DNA of 41,628 nucleotides from Lacticaseibacillus hulanensis. GTDB taxonomy: Bacteria; Bacillota; Bacilli; Lactobacillales; Lactobacillaceae. Every line of letters begins with the position of its first letter. Position 1 is the stretch's first letter. Made by a program: the position numbers and the translations under genes. The stretch is from the NCBI RefSeq assembly GCF_004010095.1, contig NZ_RRYD01000028.1:1-41628 (forward strand), written 5' to 3'. Below the pieces are notes generated by a model. The model did not search any database. It worked only from the letters and a program-made list of their open reading frames with translations, and had not been told where the DNA came from. Positions 26,279 to 36,518 of the stretch are shown one piece after another.

Positions 26279-26333
26279 TTACCGTGAGTTTGGCTTTGGT
26301 GGCGGTTTTCCGCCAGAGCCAAACTCGTGGTAA
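26279..26333 (+). other. Stable intercistronic hairpin between oppC and oppD
   Basis: Three stacked stems: TTACC/GGTAA, GAGTTTGGCT/AGCCAAACTC and GGCGG/CCGCC around a TTTT loop. There is no T tract after it, so it looks like an mRNA stabiliser or processing hairpin rather than a terminator. Confidence 0.7.
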
Positions 26334-26430
26334 GCGCAGAAAGCAGGATGGCAGAGCTCGACTAGGACCCAAGTCCATTCGGGCCATCTACACCGTTCCT
26401 GTAGCTGCATCTTAGAAGGAAGGCAATATT

Positions 26431-27516
26431 ATGACAGATAAAAAAACAATTTTAAAAGTCAGAGACCTGTCCGTAAGCTTCAAGGTTCGTGGGAAAGTAC
26501 TAAAGGCGATTCACCATGTATCAATGGATCTCTACGAAGGCGAAACCCTCGCCATCGTTGGTGAATCCGGTTCTGGTAAGTCTGTACTAACCCGTACGTT
26601 TACCGGGATGCTGGAATCCAATGGTTACATTCCTAATGGGACCATTGAATACAACGGCCAGCACCTGGAGAACCTGAAGAAGGACAAGGACTGGGAAGGG
26701 ATTCGTGGTAAGGAAATTGCCACGATTTTCCAGGAACCAATGACCTCACTGGACCCAATTAAGACAATCGGGTCCCAGATTTCAGAAGTAATTATCAAGC
26801 ACCAGGGCAAGTCCAAAGCGGAAGCCAAGGCGGAGGCCATCGATCTGATGAACCGCACCGGGATTCCTAACGCTGAGAACCGCTACAATGACTACCCATT
26901 CGAATACTCCGGGGGGATGCGTCAGCGGATTGTTATCGCGATTGCGCTTGCCTGCCACCCGAAGATTCTGATTTGTGACGAACCAACCACCGCGCTGGAC
27001 GTTACGATTCAGGCGCAGATTCTTGACTTAATCAGGGACCTGGCGCAAGAATTCCACTTCACCACCATCTTCATCACCCACGACCTGGGTGTTGTGGCCG
27101 CCATCGCTGACCGGATTGCCGTAATGTATTCAGGTCGTATCGTCGAGTACGGAACCACGGATGAGATTTTCTACGATCCCCGTCACCCGTACACTTGGAG
27201 TCTCCTGTCATCTCTGCCACAATTGGCAACTAAGGGTGGCGAACTCTTCTCCATTCCGGGAACTCCACCATCTTTGTACCATGACATTGTTGGGGATGCC
27301 TTCGCACCCCGTGACCCGTACGCCATGAAGGTTGACTTCAAGGCGGACCCACCAATGTTCAAGGTTAGTGACACGCATTACGCGAAGACGTGGTTGCTTG
27401 ACCCACGCGCGCCAAAGGTTGAGAAGCCGGCGCTGATTCAAAACTTGCATGAACGCATGGTTGCCCAGACAACAGCCGTGAAGACAGCCGATATTGTAGG
27501 GGGTGGCGCAAAGTGA
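26431..27516 (+). CDS. oppD: Oligopeptide ABC transporter ATP-binding protein OppD
   Basis: A 361-residue ATPase. Walker A is GESGSGKS (44-51), the signature SGGMRQR starts near residue 160, Walker B is ILICDEP, and a C-terminal oligopeptide-transporter extension carries the [12 protein letters not shown] motif. It energises OppBC together with OppF. GAAGGAAGG precedes the ATG. It follows oppC after a 186-base gap with the hairpin and overlaps oppF by four bases. Confidence 0.95.
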   Translation: MTDKKTILKVRDLSVSFKVRGKVLKAIHHVSMDLYEGETLAIVGESGSGKSVLTRTFTGMLESNGYIPNGTIEYNGQHLENLKKDKDWEGIRGKEIATIFQEPMTSLDPIKTIGSQISEVIIKHQGKSKAEAKAEAIDLMNRTGIPNAENRYNDYPFEYSGGMRQRIVIAIALACHPKILICDEPTTALDVTIQAQILDLIRDLAQEFHFTTIFITHDLGVVAAIADRIAVMYSGRIVEYGTTDEIFYDPRHPYTWSLLSSLPQLATKGGELFSIPGTPPSLYHDIVGDAFAPRDPYAMKVDFKADPPMFKVSDTHYAKTWLLDPRAPKVEKPALIQNLHERMVAQTTAVKTADIVGGGAK

Positions 27517-28448
27517 CTGATGAACGCGAAAAAATTATTTCACTGCGCGACGTAGAAATTACTTACGGTAGCGGCAAGGATGCATTCGTCGCAACCCGGG
27601 ACATCAACTTTGACATCTACAAGGGCGAAACCTTCTCCCTTGTTGGTGAATCTGGTTCCGGGAAGACGACCATTGGTAGTGCCATCTTGGGGATTAACAA
27701 AACCACCAAGGGGACCATCAACTTCGAAGGCAACGTGATTAACGGCAAGATGCCCGCACACGAGAAACACGAGATTGAACGGAAAATTCAAATGATTTTC
27801 CAAGACCCCGCAGCGTCTCTGAACGAACGTGCCACCGTTGATTACATCATCTCTGAAGGCCTGTACAACTACCACCTGTACAAGGACGAAGACGACCGCC
27901 AGGCGAAGGTGCGCAAGATTATCGAGGAAGTTGGGCTGCTGCCAGAACACCTCTACCGTTACCCACATGAATTCTCTGGTGGTCAGCGGCAGCGTATCGG
28001 GATTGCCCGGGCGCTGGTAATGCAGCCAGACCTCGTTGTGGCTGACGAACCAATCTCCGCGCTGGATGTTTCCATTCGTGCCCAGGTGCTGAACCTGCTA
28101 AAGAAGTTCCAGCGTGAACAGGGGACCACGTACCTGTTCATCGCCCACGACCTATCCGTTGTGCGGTTCATCTCTGACCGGATTGCGGTTATCCGCTCCG
28201 GACGTATTGTTGAAATCGCGCCAACGGAAGAACTGTTCACCAACCCACTGCACCCATACACGCAGGCACTGCTGTCTGCCGTGCCAGTGCCAGATCCAAA
28301 GCTCGCTCGGGAAAAGAAGTTGCTGGTTTACGATCCATCCCAGCACCACTACGAAACCGACAAGCCGAAGATGGTTGAAATCAAGCCAGGTCACTTCATC
28401 TACGCTAACGAAGAAGAGACTGAACACTACAAGAAGATTATCAAGTAG
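27513..28448 (+). CDS. oppF: Oligopeptide ABC transporter ATP-binding protein OppF
   Basis: A 311-residue partner ATPase of OppD. Walker A is GESGSGKTT (45-53), the signature is FSGGQRQR, Walker B is LVVADEP, and [12 protein letters not shown] is near the C-terminus. The GTG start overlaps the oppD stop as GTGA. It is the last gene of the operon. Confidence 0.95.
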   Translation: MTDEREKIISLRDVEITYGSGKDAFVATRDINFDIYKGETFSLVGESGSGKTTIGSAILGINKTTKGTINFEGNVINGKMPAHEKHEIERKIQMIFQDPAASLNERATVDYIISEGLYNYHLYKDEDDRQAKVRKIIEEVGLLPEHLYRYPHEFSGGQRQRIGIARALVMQPDLVVADEPISALDVSIRAQVLNLLKKFQREQGTTYLFIAHDLSVVRFISDRIAVIRSGRIVEIAPTEELFTNPLHPYTQALLSAVPVPDPKLAREKKLLVYDPSQHHYETDKPKMVEIKPGHFIYANEEETEHYKKIIK

Positions 28449-28451
28449 GTT

Positions 28452-28499
28452 AAATAGCTCCGCGGCAGGTCAGAAATGGCCTGCCGCGGAGCTATTTTG
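28452..28499 (+). terminator. Terminator of the opp operon
   Basis: An 18-base perfect stem (AAATAGCTCCGCGGCAGG and complement) with a loop of about 10 bases, followed by TT. Confidence 0.9.
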
Positions 28500-28690
28500 T
28501 TGGCTTCGGGGCGGCCGCACGACACTTTGACGATTTTGCTTGTGCGATATTTCGTTAAGTTGCGCGGGCATATTGCACTGGCTTATGATGACGGCTAGAC
28601 TTTGGTTAACGGGATTGTGAAGGCTGTTGTCTCAGAGCATTAACGCGTGTTTGTTGGGTGCTCGCCGGACGGCATTAAGGTGAATGAGTT

Positions 28691-29845
28691 ATGCATTATG
28701 GATGGTTGACACTGTCGTTTATCTTTTCGATGGTAACGAATATCATTGTCTATTTTGGGGTGTTGTCGCTGATATACTGGGTTGGCGAGAAGAAGGACGG
28801 ACTACTGCGGCGCAGGCACGACCAGATTCAGATTGCGATTTGCTGGGCGTTTGTCGCGTACTTGTTCATCATGTCGACGCTCGACGCGCATTTTGCCCCG
28901 ACGTTTTTTGGTTCGCACTGGACTTACTTTAACCTGCTGATTATTTCTAGCTTTATTTTTAATCTCCTCATGGTATCGTGGACGCACTTCTTCGGGGCGA
29001 CCATTGCCACGATTGGGTACATGTTCTGGATGCCTGGACCAATTACGCCAGTTAGGCTGGGGATTATGGCGCTGGTGATTGGGGTGCAGGCGCTGCTGAC
29101 GTGGCAGGGAACGAAGCTTTGGCGGCAGCGGCCGCTCATGTATGGGCTCATGGCGGTGTACGGATTTATTTGCTTGGTCAACATGGGCATCGGTGCGGCG
29201 CCTAAAGATGGGTGGTTCTGGCTGCGGCAAATATCCGCGCTTGTCGTTGAGTTCAGTGCCGTGTACGAGTACTCACTAATGTTGATCCGGCTAAGGCAAT
29301 CTAGTGACCGGTTCCGCAACGACGCCGAACGCGACCGGATGACGGGGCTGAAAAACTTCGGCAGTTTTAACAAGGATTTGACCCAGCTGTACGCAAAAAA
29401 TCGCGAACGCGGCGTTAAGTATTGGCTCATGGAACTGGACGTGGATCACTTCAAGAGCATCAACGATACGTATGGGCACCTGGTTGGTAACAAGGTGCTC
29501 AAGGGTGTCGCCACGGCAACGCGCGCGTACGCGGACACGCTTGATTACGTGACGACGGTGTACCGCATGGGCGGCGAGGAGTTCTGCCTGTTGCTTCAGG
29601 GCGGGACCGATAACGATGAGCGGGCGACTCGAATTGCGCTCGACCTGCGCGAACAACTGCGGGCCCTGCACTTTACCGATGAGGACGGCAAAACGTTTCA
29701 AATCACGGTGTCCATCGGGGTTGAGCGTGTGCTTGCTGAGGATAAGAATTACCTCGACATTTACAATCGGGTCGATAAATTCCTGTACGACGCCAAGCAA
29801 AGTGGCCGCGATGCCGCCAACATTCGCGGCATCACGGTGCGCTAA
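28691..29845 (+). CDS. Membrane-bound GGDEF protein (diguanylate cyclase)
   Basis: A 384-residue protein. Residues 1-200 hold about six membrane helices with no recognised sensor family. The C-terminal GGDEF domain starts at RDRMTGLKNFGSFNKDL, continues with LDVDHFKSINDTYGHLVG, and has the active-site GGEEF at 294-298, so it should make cyclic di-GMP. The RxxD inhibitory site expected a few residues before GGEEF is absent. AAGGTGA precedes the ATG. It is monocistronic. No EAL or PilZ protein is in the window. Confidence 0.88.
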   Translation: MHYGWLTLSFIFSMVTNIIVYFGVLSLIYWVGEKKDGLLRRRHDQIQIAICWAFVAYLFIMSTLDAHFAPTFFGSHWTYFNLLIISSFIFNLLMVSWTHFFGATIATIGYMFWMPGPITPVRLGIMALVIGVQALLTWQGTKLWRQRPLMYGLMAVYGFICLVNMGIGAAPKDGWFWLRQISALVVEFSAVYEYSLMLIRLRQSSDRFRNDAERDRMTGLKNFGSFNKDLTQLYAKNRERGVKYWLMELDVDHFKSINDTYGHLVGNKVLKGVATATRAYADTLDYVTTVYRMGGEEFCLLLQGGTDNDERATRIALDLREQLRALHFTDEDGKTFQITVSIGVERVLAEDKNYLDIYNRVDKFLYDAKQSGRDAANIRGITVR

Positions 29846-29968
29846 TTGCACAGACAGGCCGCTTCAGTGGCGCCTCACTACAGCCATTAATTGGATGAAA
29901 GCCTGCGCGGAAGTCCATCTTTGCGTATAATGGCAAGATAGAGCAAAAACGCGGAGGTTAAGTGCAAC

Positions 29969-30913
29969 ATGCAGAAAACAAATATTTGGCTCGATTCCGA
30001 CCCCGGAATTGATGACGCAGTGGCCTTTGCGATGGCTGCGGCCAGCGGTGATAAATTGAACGTCGTGGGGATTTCCGCAGTTTCTGGTAACCAGAGCAGT
30101 GACCGGGTGACCCGCAACGCGTTGCGGCTGTCCGCGTTGCTACACATGGATGACGTGCCGGTGGTGCGCGGCGCCCGCAAGCCGCTGATCAAGCAGGTGG
30201 CAGACGCAGCGGAAGTCCACGGTGAATCTGGCTTGGGACATTACACCGCACCGGAAACAACAAAGCAGCTCGCGACCGAAGACAATGGGCTCCTCTACAT
30301 GCGCAACCGAATTCTAGCGCTACCTGAGGGCGAGAAGATTACGCTGGTGCCAACCGGGCCAATGACCGACATGGCGCTACTATTGCAGACGTTCCCTGAA
30401 GTGAAAGCGCGGATTGAACGCGTGGTGCTCATGGGTGGCTCATCCATCGGCGGCAACGTCACGGAGAAGGCCGAGTTCAATATTTGGGCCGATCCCGAAG
30501 CAGCACAAATTCTGTTCCACAGCGGCCTGCCAATCGTCATGTGTGGGCTCGACATTACCCTGAAGTGTGGCCTGACCTCAAGCCAAATCCAGGGACTACG
30601 GCAGCAGCCGGGCGCAATCCAACAGGCATATTGGCGCATGCTGAACTTCTACGCCGGTGCCACAGATGAGGAAGCCGGACAGCTAACGGCGATTCACGAT
30701 GCGACGACCATCATCTTCTTGACGAACCCCGAACTCTTTAGCGGCAAGTTCGTGACGGTCGATGTTGACTGCAGCAACACCGACGGCCAGGGCGAGACCC
30801 TGTGCAGCGATGCGACGATTGACGATGACAACGCGGTGGTCCTGCTGAACGCGGTGGATTTGCCGCGGTACCAAGAAGTGCTACTAACCAAATTGGCTTC
30901 GCTGAAGGAATAA
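29969..30913 (+). CDS. Ribonucleoside hydrolase (IUNH family)
   Basis: A 314-residue nucleoside N-ribohydrolase that splits nucleosides into base and ribose for salvage. The calcium-binding DSDPGIDDA (D9, D11, D15, D16) starts the chain, and MGGSSIGGNVTEKAEFNIWADPEAA is the central signature. GGAGG lies 11 bases upstream. Members differ in purine/pyrimidine preference, which cannot be read here. TATAAT at 29926-29931 is a likely -10. It is a single gene. Confidence 0.9.
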   Translation: MQKTNIWLDSDPGIDDAVAFAMAAASGDKLNVVGISAVSGNQSSDRVTRNALRLSALLHMDDVPVVRGARKPLIKQVADAAEVHGESGLGHYTAPETTKQLATEDNGLLYMRNRILALPEGEKITLVPTGPMTDMALLLQTFPEVKARIERVVLMGGSSIGGNVTEKAEFNIWADPEAAQILFHSGLPIVMCGLDITLKCGLTSSQIQGLRQQPGAIQQAYWRMLNFYAGATDEEAGQLTAIHDATTIIFLTNPELFSGKFVTVDVDCSNTDGQGETLCSDATIDDDNAVVLLNAVDLPRYQEVLLTKLASLKE

Positions 30914-31065
30914 TTCGCGTGGCCCAAAATTGGCCCCGCGTGATAATTCAGAATCAAACAATTAGTTTCCGGCCTGGTTGCTGGGGACTTGTTTAATGGG
31001 TTTGGCTTGCCGCTAAGTGCATACATGGAAGCGCTAAACGGCTTATGTATGGCCGTTATGTCAGA

Positions 31066-31094
31066 TTGACCGTGATATTAGGTCATGTCATAAT
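31066..31094 (+). promoter_or_regulatory. Promoter of the second HAD gene
   Basis: TTGACC (31066-31071), 17 bases, CATAAT (31089-31094). The palindrome GTCATAATGAC overlaps the -10 and could be an operator. Confidence 0.55.
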
Positions 31095-31169
31095 GACGAG
31101 GTCGATTTAGGTGGGAATGTACGGCGATGTGCGTGCAGACCACAAAATAATGGTGTGGGGGATTGGCGG

Positions 31170-31976
31170 ATGAACAAAATAAAATTAATTGCAACGGATA
31201 TGGATCACACGTTGCTCACGGAGGCGGGGGAATTGCCGCCCGACTTCGACCGGTACCTCACGATGATGGCGAAGGCGGACATTCAGTTCGTGGTTGCGTC
31301 GGGCCGACCGTTGTACACGCTGGAGACAATGTTTCCGCAGCATAAGGACAGCCTGATTCTGGTGTGTGACAATGGGGCGGTCATCAAGGACCACAGGCGG
31401 ATTGTCAGCAAGACCCTCTTGCCCAATGAGGACATTCTGGCGATGTGCCAGTTTGTGCAAAGCGAAACCGACGGGCACGCGCTCATCTGCGGTTTGGATG
31501 GGGCGGTGGCGGCAACCGCTGATGAAGTGTACGATGATGAGTACCGGGCCTTTTACACCAAGATGGGATATATGGACGATTTGACCACGTGGAGCGGTCA
31601 GGCGGACAAATTAACGCTGTATCTGCCGAATCACGACGCCGAGCAGGTTTTTAACGACCAGATTAATCCGCAGTTTGGTGCCAAATATTCCGCTGCCGTA
31701 ACGGCCGACTGCTGGATTGATATCGTTCCGAAGTACGTGAATAAGGGTGAGGCGCTCCGCAAAATCAGTACAATGATGGACGTGCAGCCCGATGAAATGA
31801 TGGCGTTCGGCGATACATTCAACGACAAGGAAATGTTGCAGTACGTGAAGTATGGCTACCTCGTCGCTAATGCGCACCCGCAGATGAAGCAATACACCAA
31901 TCTGCACACGAGTAGTAACCAGGAATACGGGGTTTTGAAGATAATTAAGCAAGTGCTTGCAAGACAAAGCGCGTAA
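31170..31976 (+). CDS. Cof-type HAD-superfamily phosphatase
   Basis: A 268-residue HAD hydrolase. The nucleophile motif is DMDHT (D10, D12), NKGEALRKI supplies the motif III lysine region, and FGDTFNDKEML is motif IV. It belongs to the same broad family as the gene at 13737 but is clearly diverged. The start at 31170 follows GGGGGAT; the in-frame GTG at 31155 has no ribosome binding site. The substrate is unknown. Confidence 0.87.
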   Translation: MNKIKLIATDMDHTLLTEAGELPPDFDRYLTMMAKADIQFVVASGRPLYTLETMFPQHKDSLILVCDNGAVIKDHRRIVSKTLLPNEDILAMCQFVQSETDGHALICGLDGAVAATADEVYDDEYRAFYTKMGYMDDLTTWSGQADKLTLYLPNHDAEQVFNDQINPQFGAKYSAAVTADCWIDIVPKYVNKGEALRKISTMMDVQPDEMMAFGDTFNDKEMLQYVKYGYLVANAHPQMKQYTNLHTSSNQEYGVLKIIKQVLARQSA

Positions 31977-31981
31977 AAGTG

Positions 31982-32029
31982 AAGCCACACTAGCTCGGGA
32001 AATCATCCTGGTTGCTAGTGTGGCTTTTT
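31982..32029 (+). terminator. Terminator after the second HAD gene
   Basis: AAGCCACACTAGC pairs perfectly with GCTAGTGTGGCTT, followed by a T run. The surface-protein remnant begins immediately after it. Confidence 0.85.
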
Positions 32030-32536
32030 GTTGGATTGAAGGATGGCAAGAATGTCATCACGATTGCCGCAACCGACGCATTCGGCAACGAAACCAAGCA
32101 GACGTTCATTATCACGAAGGTTGACGCGACGTCCACGACCCTGACTCAGGGTAAGGGCAAGACGCCAGCCAAGGCTGATGCTGATCAGAAGGCTGGTTAC
32201 AAGGCCGGGTACAAGGACGGTGCAGCTGGGAAGAAGCTTAAGAGCCTGGCCGGCAAGTCAGCAGCGTACATCAGTGGCTTCACTGAAGGTTACAATGCTG
32301 GTAACGCCGACGCTGAGGCGAAGACAACCGGTGCTGACGGCAAGAAGGCAGCTAAGGCTAATGCCAAGGCGGCCAAGTCCGCAGCCAAGGCAGCGAAGAA
32401 GGCAGCAAAGGCATCCGGTTCCGAATTACCACAAATGGGTAATGAAGCTTCCGGTACTGGTGCAGCATTCGGGATGGCGCTCCTCGCCGCAGCTGGTGCA
32501 CTCTTCGGTTTCGGCATTCGGCCAAGACGGCACTAA
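32030..32536 (+). pseudogene. 3' remnant of a wall-anchored surface protein
   Basis: About 168 codons that look like the end of a much larger secreted protein. The fragment opens with GLKDGKNVITIAATDAFGNET, the tail of an Ig/Fn3-like repeat, continues with GYKAGYKDGAAGKKL and FTEGYNAGNADAEAK, an Ala/Lys spacer, then LPQMGNEA, a hydrophobic stretch and RPRRH, a sortase signal with M in place of the usual T. There is no signal peptide, ribosome binding site or start: the frame begins inside the terminator of the previous gene. It is therefore what is left after a deletion removed the 5' part. Confidence 0.8.
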
Positions 32537-32615
32537 ACACAAGTTACCAAGGCAAGTTATTACTATAAAAATGACCACGATTAGGTCACAGGTATAAACC
32601 AGACTAAGGTAACCC

Positions 32616-32665
32616 AAAGACCAGTTGGAAACACGCATTTTGTGTGATTCCGGCTGGTCTTTTTG
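32616..32665 (+). terminator. Terminator after the surface-protein remnant
   Basis: AAAGACCAG pairs with CTGGTCTTT, with inner TTGGAA/TTCCGG and CAC/GTG pairs, then a T run. The rest of the 300-base gap to 32841 is AT-rich and probably holds the promoter of the WxL pair. Confidence 0.75.
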
Positions 32666-32840
32666 TGTGCGCCTGCGCGGGGAGATATATTTTATTGGTT
32701 TATTGTGGTACGCTGAAAGCCGTATTTATGGCAAAATTTTATGGCGGATGCTTGATTTAACGGCAACGAATTGGCCGCCATTTTTCAAATGATAAGTGCT
32801 ATGCTAGTGATATTTATGGAGCAGGTTTAGGGGTGATTTT

Positions 32841-33854
32841 ATGTCTAAGAAGATTGGCAGCTGGATATTCGCGTTAATTGTGCTGCTGCTCATTGCGCCG
32901 GTGCAGGAGGCGCAAGCGGCAACGGGAGCGACCTTTTCGCTCAGCCCGGAGTTAACCGATGCCCGCAGCAAGCAATCTGGATACTTCGACATTGTCACCA
33001 CTGGTGGTTCGACGGTGGAACTGCACGCTAAGCTGACGAACCTGACGAATTCGGCCAAGAAAATCCGGGTGGAGCTAACCAACGCTTACACGACGAATGC
33101 GGGTCAGGTGGCTTATAATCCGGGGGCCCAAGCGGACAGCACCGCCGAGCACACGTTGAGTCAGCTGGGTCCGGCTGGTCAGGTGTACACACTTGCGGCC
33201 GACGAGTCGAAGGACGTTGCCGTTAAGCTGCAGGTACCTAAGGACGGGCTGAATGGTGAAGTTGTTGGTGCGCTTTACGCCCAAGACCTCAAGACGTACG
33301 GGGGCAAGGGCAAGGGGATGAACCTGAACAATCGTTTTGCCATGTACACCGCCGTTGTGGTGCGCACGAGCACGGCGTACGTGCACCCCGATTTGCGGCT
33401 CACCCGCGTCAAGACGGGCACGCAGGACGGACAGGCGGCGGTGCTGGCCACGGTGCAGAATACCCAGCCACAGATGTTCGGGCAAATGACAATTGAGAGC
33501 AAAGTGTACCGCATTGGGGCGAAGGAGCCGTTGCTGACGAGCAAGAAAACCAACTACGCGATGGCGCCGAACTCGCATTTTGTGTACGCGACGCGGGTGA
33601 AGAAGGCCCTGAGGTCAGGGACTTACCGGCTAGAATTGACGGCAAAATCGGGCACGCGGATGTGGCACCTGCACAAGCAGTTTAAAGTTAGCAGGCAGGC
33701 GGCAAGGCGCGTGAATAAGGTGGCCAACCTCAAGACTGGGCCGCAGGTTGCGGCTTGGGTAATTTGGCTCGTCGCGGTCTTAGCAGTAATTATCATCATC
33801 TTGTTGGTACTGGTATTGCGGCGGCACCCACGTAAGAAGGGGCACAGACGCTAG
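32841..33854 (+). CDS. DUF916/DUF3324 WxL-interacting surface protein
   Basis: A 337-residue protein with a signal peptide (to about residue 26, AQA), the DUF916 domain starting ATFSLSPELTDARSKQSGYFDI, a DUF3324 region (TRVKTGTQDGQAAVLATVQNTQPQ...) and a C-terminal membrane helix (about 303-325) with a basic RRHPRKKGHRR tail. Members of this family bind both WxL proteins and peptidoglycan at the cell surface. It is followed 18 bases later by a large secreted protein with a WxL-like end, which fits the usual WxL cluster. Confidence 0.88.
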   Translation: MSKKIGSWIFALIVLLLIAPVQEAQAATGATFSLSPELTDARSKQSGYFDIVTTGGSTVELHAKLTNLTNSAKKIRVELTNAYTTNAGQVAYNPGAQADSTAEHTLSQLGPAGQVYTLAADESKDVAVKLQVPKDGLNGEVVGALYAQDLKTYGGKGKGMNLNNRFAMYTAVVVRTSTAYVHPDLRLTRVKTGTQDGQAAVLATVQNTQPQMFGQMTIESKVYRIGAKEPLLTSKKTNYAMAPNSHFVYATRVKKALRSGTYRLELTAKSGTRMWHLHKQFKVSRQAARRVNKVANLKTGPQVAAWVIWLVAVLAVIIIILLVLVLRRHPRKKGHRR

Positions 33855-33872
33855 GCTTTTTTGGGGGAATGT

Positions 33873-36455
33873 ATGAAACATCGAGGGACGATTCTGAGCT
33901 TCATCTTCGTGGGACTCGCGGTTGCGCTACTGGTCGTAAGTGGCTTTAGCAACCACGCGACCGCTGACGACAGCTCCTCATTTCAATCACTGATGCAAAA
34001 CTGGACCGGAAAGCCGGACGTTCAGGACGTGCAAAGCGACAACGGCCAGGCTAGTTCTATTTTGTATCAGTCAGCCCAGCAACACCCAAGCAATTTGCTG
34101 TCTGTGCCCTTTACGGATGTGCTTGCAAGTGACCTGGAAAACGTGGGTAACATGGCAATCGTGTCCAACAAGTCCACGCTCGAGTTCGAGATGGATCCTC
34201 ATGCGATCGGTTATGCTGCAGCCAGCACGAGCGCGTTCGGCACCGACTATCAGGACGCATTTAACGCCTTTGACATCGTGTTTAGTGCGGATGGACTGCC
34301 TAAGATTGATGGGTATGAAAACTATTTTGATTTAAACAGCCCTTTTGTTGACGTGAAGGATGCTAACGGGCAAGACCCACGGGTGACCGCAACCGATATT
34401 CACAACAATAAGTATCCGCAGGGAAGCCTGAATTATCTCCCGATTAACTATGGGTCAAATAACTATGGGTCAAACCAAATCTTCACAAACCGTAATGGGC
34501 GCCTCACCCTTAACCGCAAGCTGACCATTACGGTGCACCTGGCGCAGTGGGGCCGGCTTGTCGGGCATGATGATGCGAGTGACATGAAGCAGCTGAATGT
34601 TAAGGAACAGTTCGTTAATACCAAAGCTCAAGGCTATTACAAGATTCAAATGGGGACGCTGAACACCCACCTCACGCTCAGCCCTACCGTGAAGAACATT
34701 TACGTTTTTAGTTCACCGATTAAGGCCAAGGACGGGAAAGTGTATAGCGCAATCGTGACCGGAACTGGGACGCTGCCCAAAGACAGCATTCACGCGCGGG
34801 TTAATAACGGGGATGCCACCGCTACTGACCCAAATGTTGCAACCGTCAATGACGATAAAGAGTGGCTTTGGCTCGCCCAGAGCAGCGACAAAATCACTGG
34901 TGGGTCAACGGTGACGGTGTACGAAGATGGTCCAAGTTTCGGTGACCACACCATCGGCTCGCTGACCGCAGAGGATATTAGCAAGCTCATCGCCAGTGGT
35001 AAGGTCGATGACTCTGAGATTGAGGAGTGGGTCAAAGATTACTTGGCTGATCCTACCTCGACGACAATTGATGATCTGAATGGGAAAATTCAGGAAGTTA
35101 AGGACGAGGCGGAGAAGGTAGAAGAACAGGATAATGAAACAGCTACGTTTTTGGAGAAATACAAGGACCCCAACCTGCAACTTAACTTTTCGAATAATCA
35201 GAACTTCATGTTTGCCAGTTCCTATAAGGATAATTACCATGTGGATGCCACAAGTGCTGAGGCAACGACAACAAGCATGACGGTGACGGCAACTCAGACA
35301 AATAAACACGATAATCAATCTATTGATGATACTGGCTGGTATGTTTATCAAGATGGTCACCCGGGTGCTGGGTACTATTTAGGTAAATCAGATCTAGCAC
35401 CGGCAACTGATACGAATAATTTTGCAGGCAGTCCATTCGACGCTATCCGTAACAGTAGCAATGGCAATCATGATACTTTGACCCTGACATATAATGATAA
35501 TAAAAATATCAATAATTTCTCTGGCAAGTGGCACGTGGTAGCGATAACGGAAGATGATTATTCTGAAGGATGGCTTTTTCCCAAGTACTATACCGCCTAC
35601 TCCGAGTCCTCCGCTGACTTCTATGTTTCAGCCCTCCACCCAGAAAAAGACCCATTAAGTCTGGATGATAAGGATTCCAGCCTGTCTCTCACTAGCCCAA
35701 TTGATGATTTACCAAAGGGTACAACCTATAATTGGAAGACAGTCAAAAAATCGGACTTCGGGTTGCCTGACGTTCCAGTTACGCAGCACACGTGGGACGG
35801 AGATCCCCGGGTTTCCTTGGTGCCATACGACTATCGCCAAAACGGTGCCGAGTACCAACTAGAAATCAATTCCGGCAGTAATCATTGGTATTCCAACCCC
35901 GTCAAAATTAACTTCGAAAACCATGCTGGCTTGTTGAATGTACCACGACAATTAACATTCACGGAAAATGGTCAAGCCGCATCCATGGCGAAGGTTATCG
36001 GGGGTGGTTATACCGCGGACAATCCGCTTAAGCCACACGAAGACATGAGTAGCCCAGACAATCAGGTTGCCTTTGACACCGGGGCTAGTGCGGATAACTT
36101 TGCGCTCAGTGTCAGTCTTTCGCCATTTGCCCACACGAACGAGACGGGAGACACCAATGAGTCGTACTTGGTTGCGCAAAGCAACGACGGAACCAATACT
36201 AGTGCCGCACGCATGGCTTTGCAACTGACAAACTTGATGCCTGCAGCCAAAGCTCAATCTGATGAGATTCAACTAAAAGATGACGGTAATCCAGTCCAAC
36301 TGTTGAAGACGGCGGATAACGCAGGCAGTCTGGGTTACGGCAATCTGGACGCCAAATTATGGTTCCAAGGCGCGAGTGGTGCGCAAACTGGTGATTACAC
36401 GGCAAGCTTACTGTGGATGGCAGGGACCAATGCCAAAATTTCCCAGGCTAGATAA
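33873..36455 (+). CDS. Large secreted protein with WxL-like C-terminus
   Basis: An 860-residue protein starting MKHRGTILSFIF at the ATG at 33873 (GGGGGA upstream). It has a signal peptide, ending near HATA-DD. The body is Asn/Asp-rich, without recognised enzymes, and has a coiled-coil-like acidic segment around residues 385-430. The last 150 residues resemble a WxL domain (FALSVSLSPF, then TGDYTASLLWMAG), but the first motif has FAL where WxL is expected. It is co-transcribed with the DUF916 gene. It is probably displayed on the surface via that partner; loss of the tryptophan may alter attachment. Confidence 0.7.
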   Translation: MKHRGTILSFIFVGLAVALLVVSGFSNHATADDSSSFQSLMQNWTGKPDVQDVQSDNGQASSILYQSAQQHPSNLLSVPFTDVLASDLENVGNMAIVSNKSTLEFEMDPHAIGYAAASTSAFGTDYQDAFNAFDIVFSADGLPKIDGYENYFDLNSPFVDVKDANGQDPRVTATDIHNNKYPQGSLNYLPINYGSNNYGSNQIFTNRNGRLTLNRKLTITVHLAQWGRLVGHDDASDMKQLNVKEQFVNTKAQGYYKIQMGTLNTHLTLSPTVKNIYVFSSPIKAKDGKVYSAIVTGTGTLPKDSIHARVNNGDATATDPNVATVNDDKEWLWLAQSSDKITGGSTVTVYEDGPSFGDHTIGSLTAEDISKLIASGKVDDSEIEEWVKDYLADPTSTTIDDLNGKIQEVKDEAEKVEEQDNETATFLEKYKDPNLQLNFSNNQNFMFASSYKDNYHVDATSAEATTTSMTVTATQTNKHDNQSIDDTGWYVYQDGHPGAGYYLGKSDLAPATDTNNFAGSPFDAIRNSSNGNHDTLTLTYNDNKNINNFSGKWHVVAITEDDYSEGWLFPKYYTAYSESSADFYVSALHPEKDPLSLDDKDSSLSLTSPIDDLPKGTTYNWKTVKKSDFGLPDVPVTQHTWDGDPRVSLVPYDYRQNGAEYQLEINSGSNHWYSNPVKINFENHAGLLNVPRQLTFTENGQAASMAKVIGGGYTADNPLKPHEDMSSPDNQVAFDTGASADNFALSVSLSPFAHTNETGDTNESYLVAQSNDGTNTSAARMALQLTNLMPAAKAQSDEIQLKDDGNPVQLLKTADNAGSLGYGNLDAKLWFQGASGAQTGDYTASLLWMAGTNAKISQAR

Positions 36456-36475
36456 TAAAATCGGTTGTAATCAGC

Positions 36476-36518
36476 AACAGGTCGTGATGGACTAATCGAG
36501 TTCATCACGGCCTGTTTT
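36476..36518 (+). terminator. Terminator of the WxL pair
   Basis: AACAGG-x-CGTGATG pairs with CATCACG-x-CCTGTT around a loop of about 13 bases, then TT. The 190 bases after it show no convincing gene. Confidence 0.8.
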
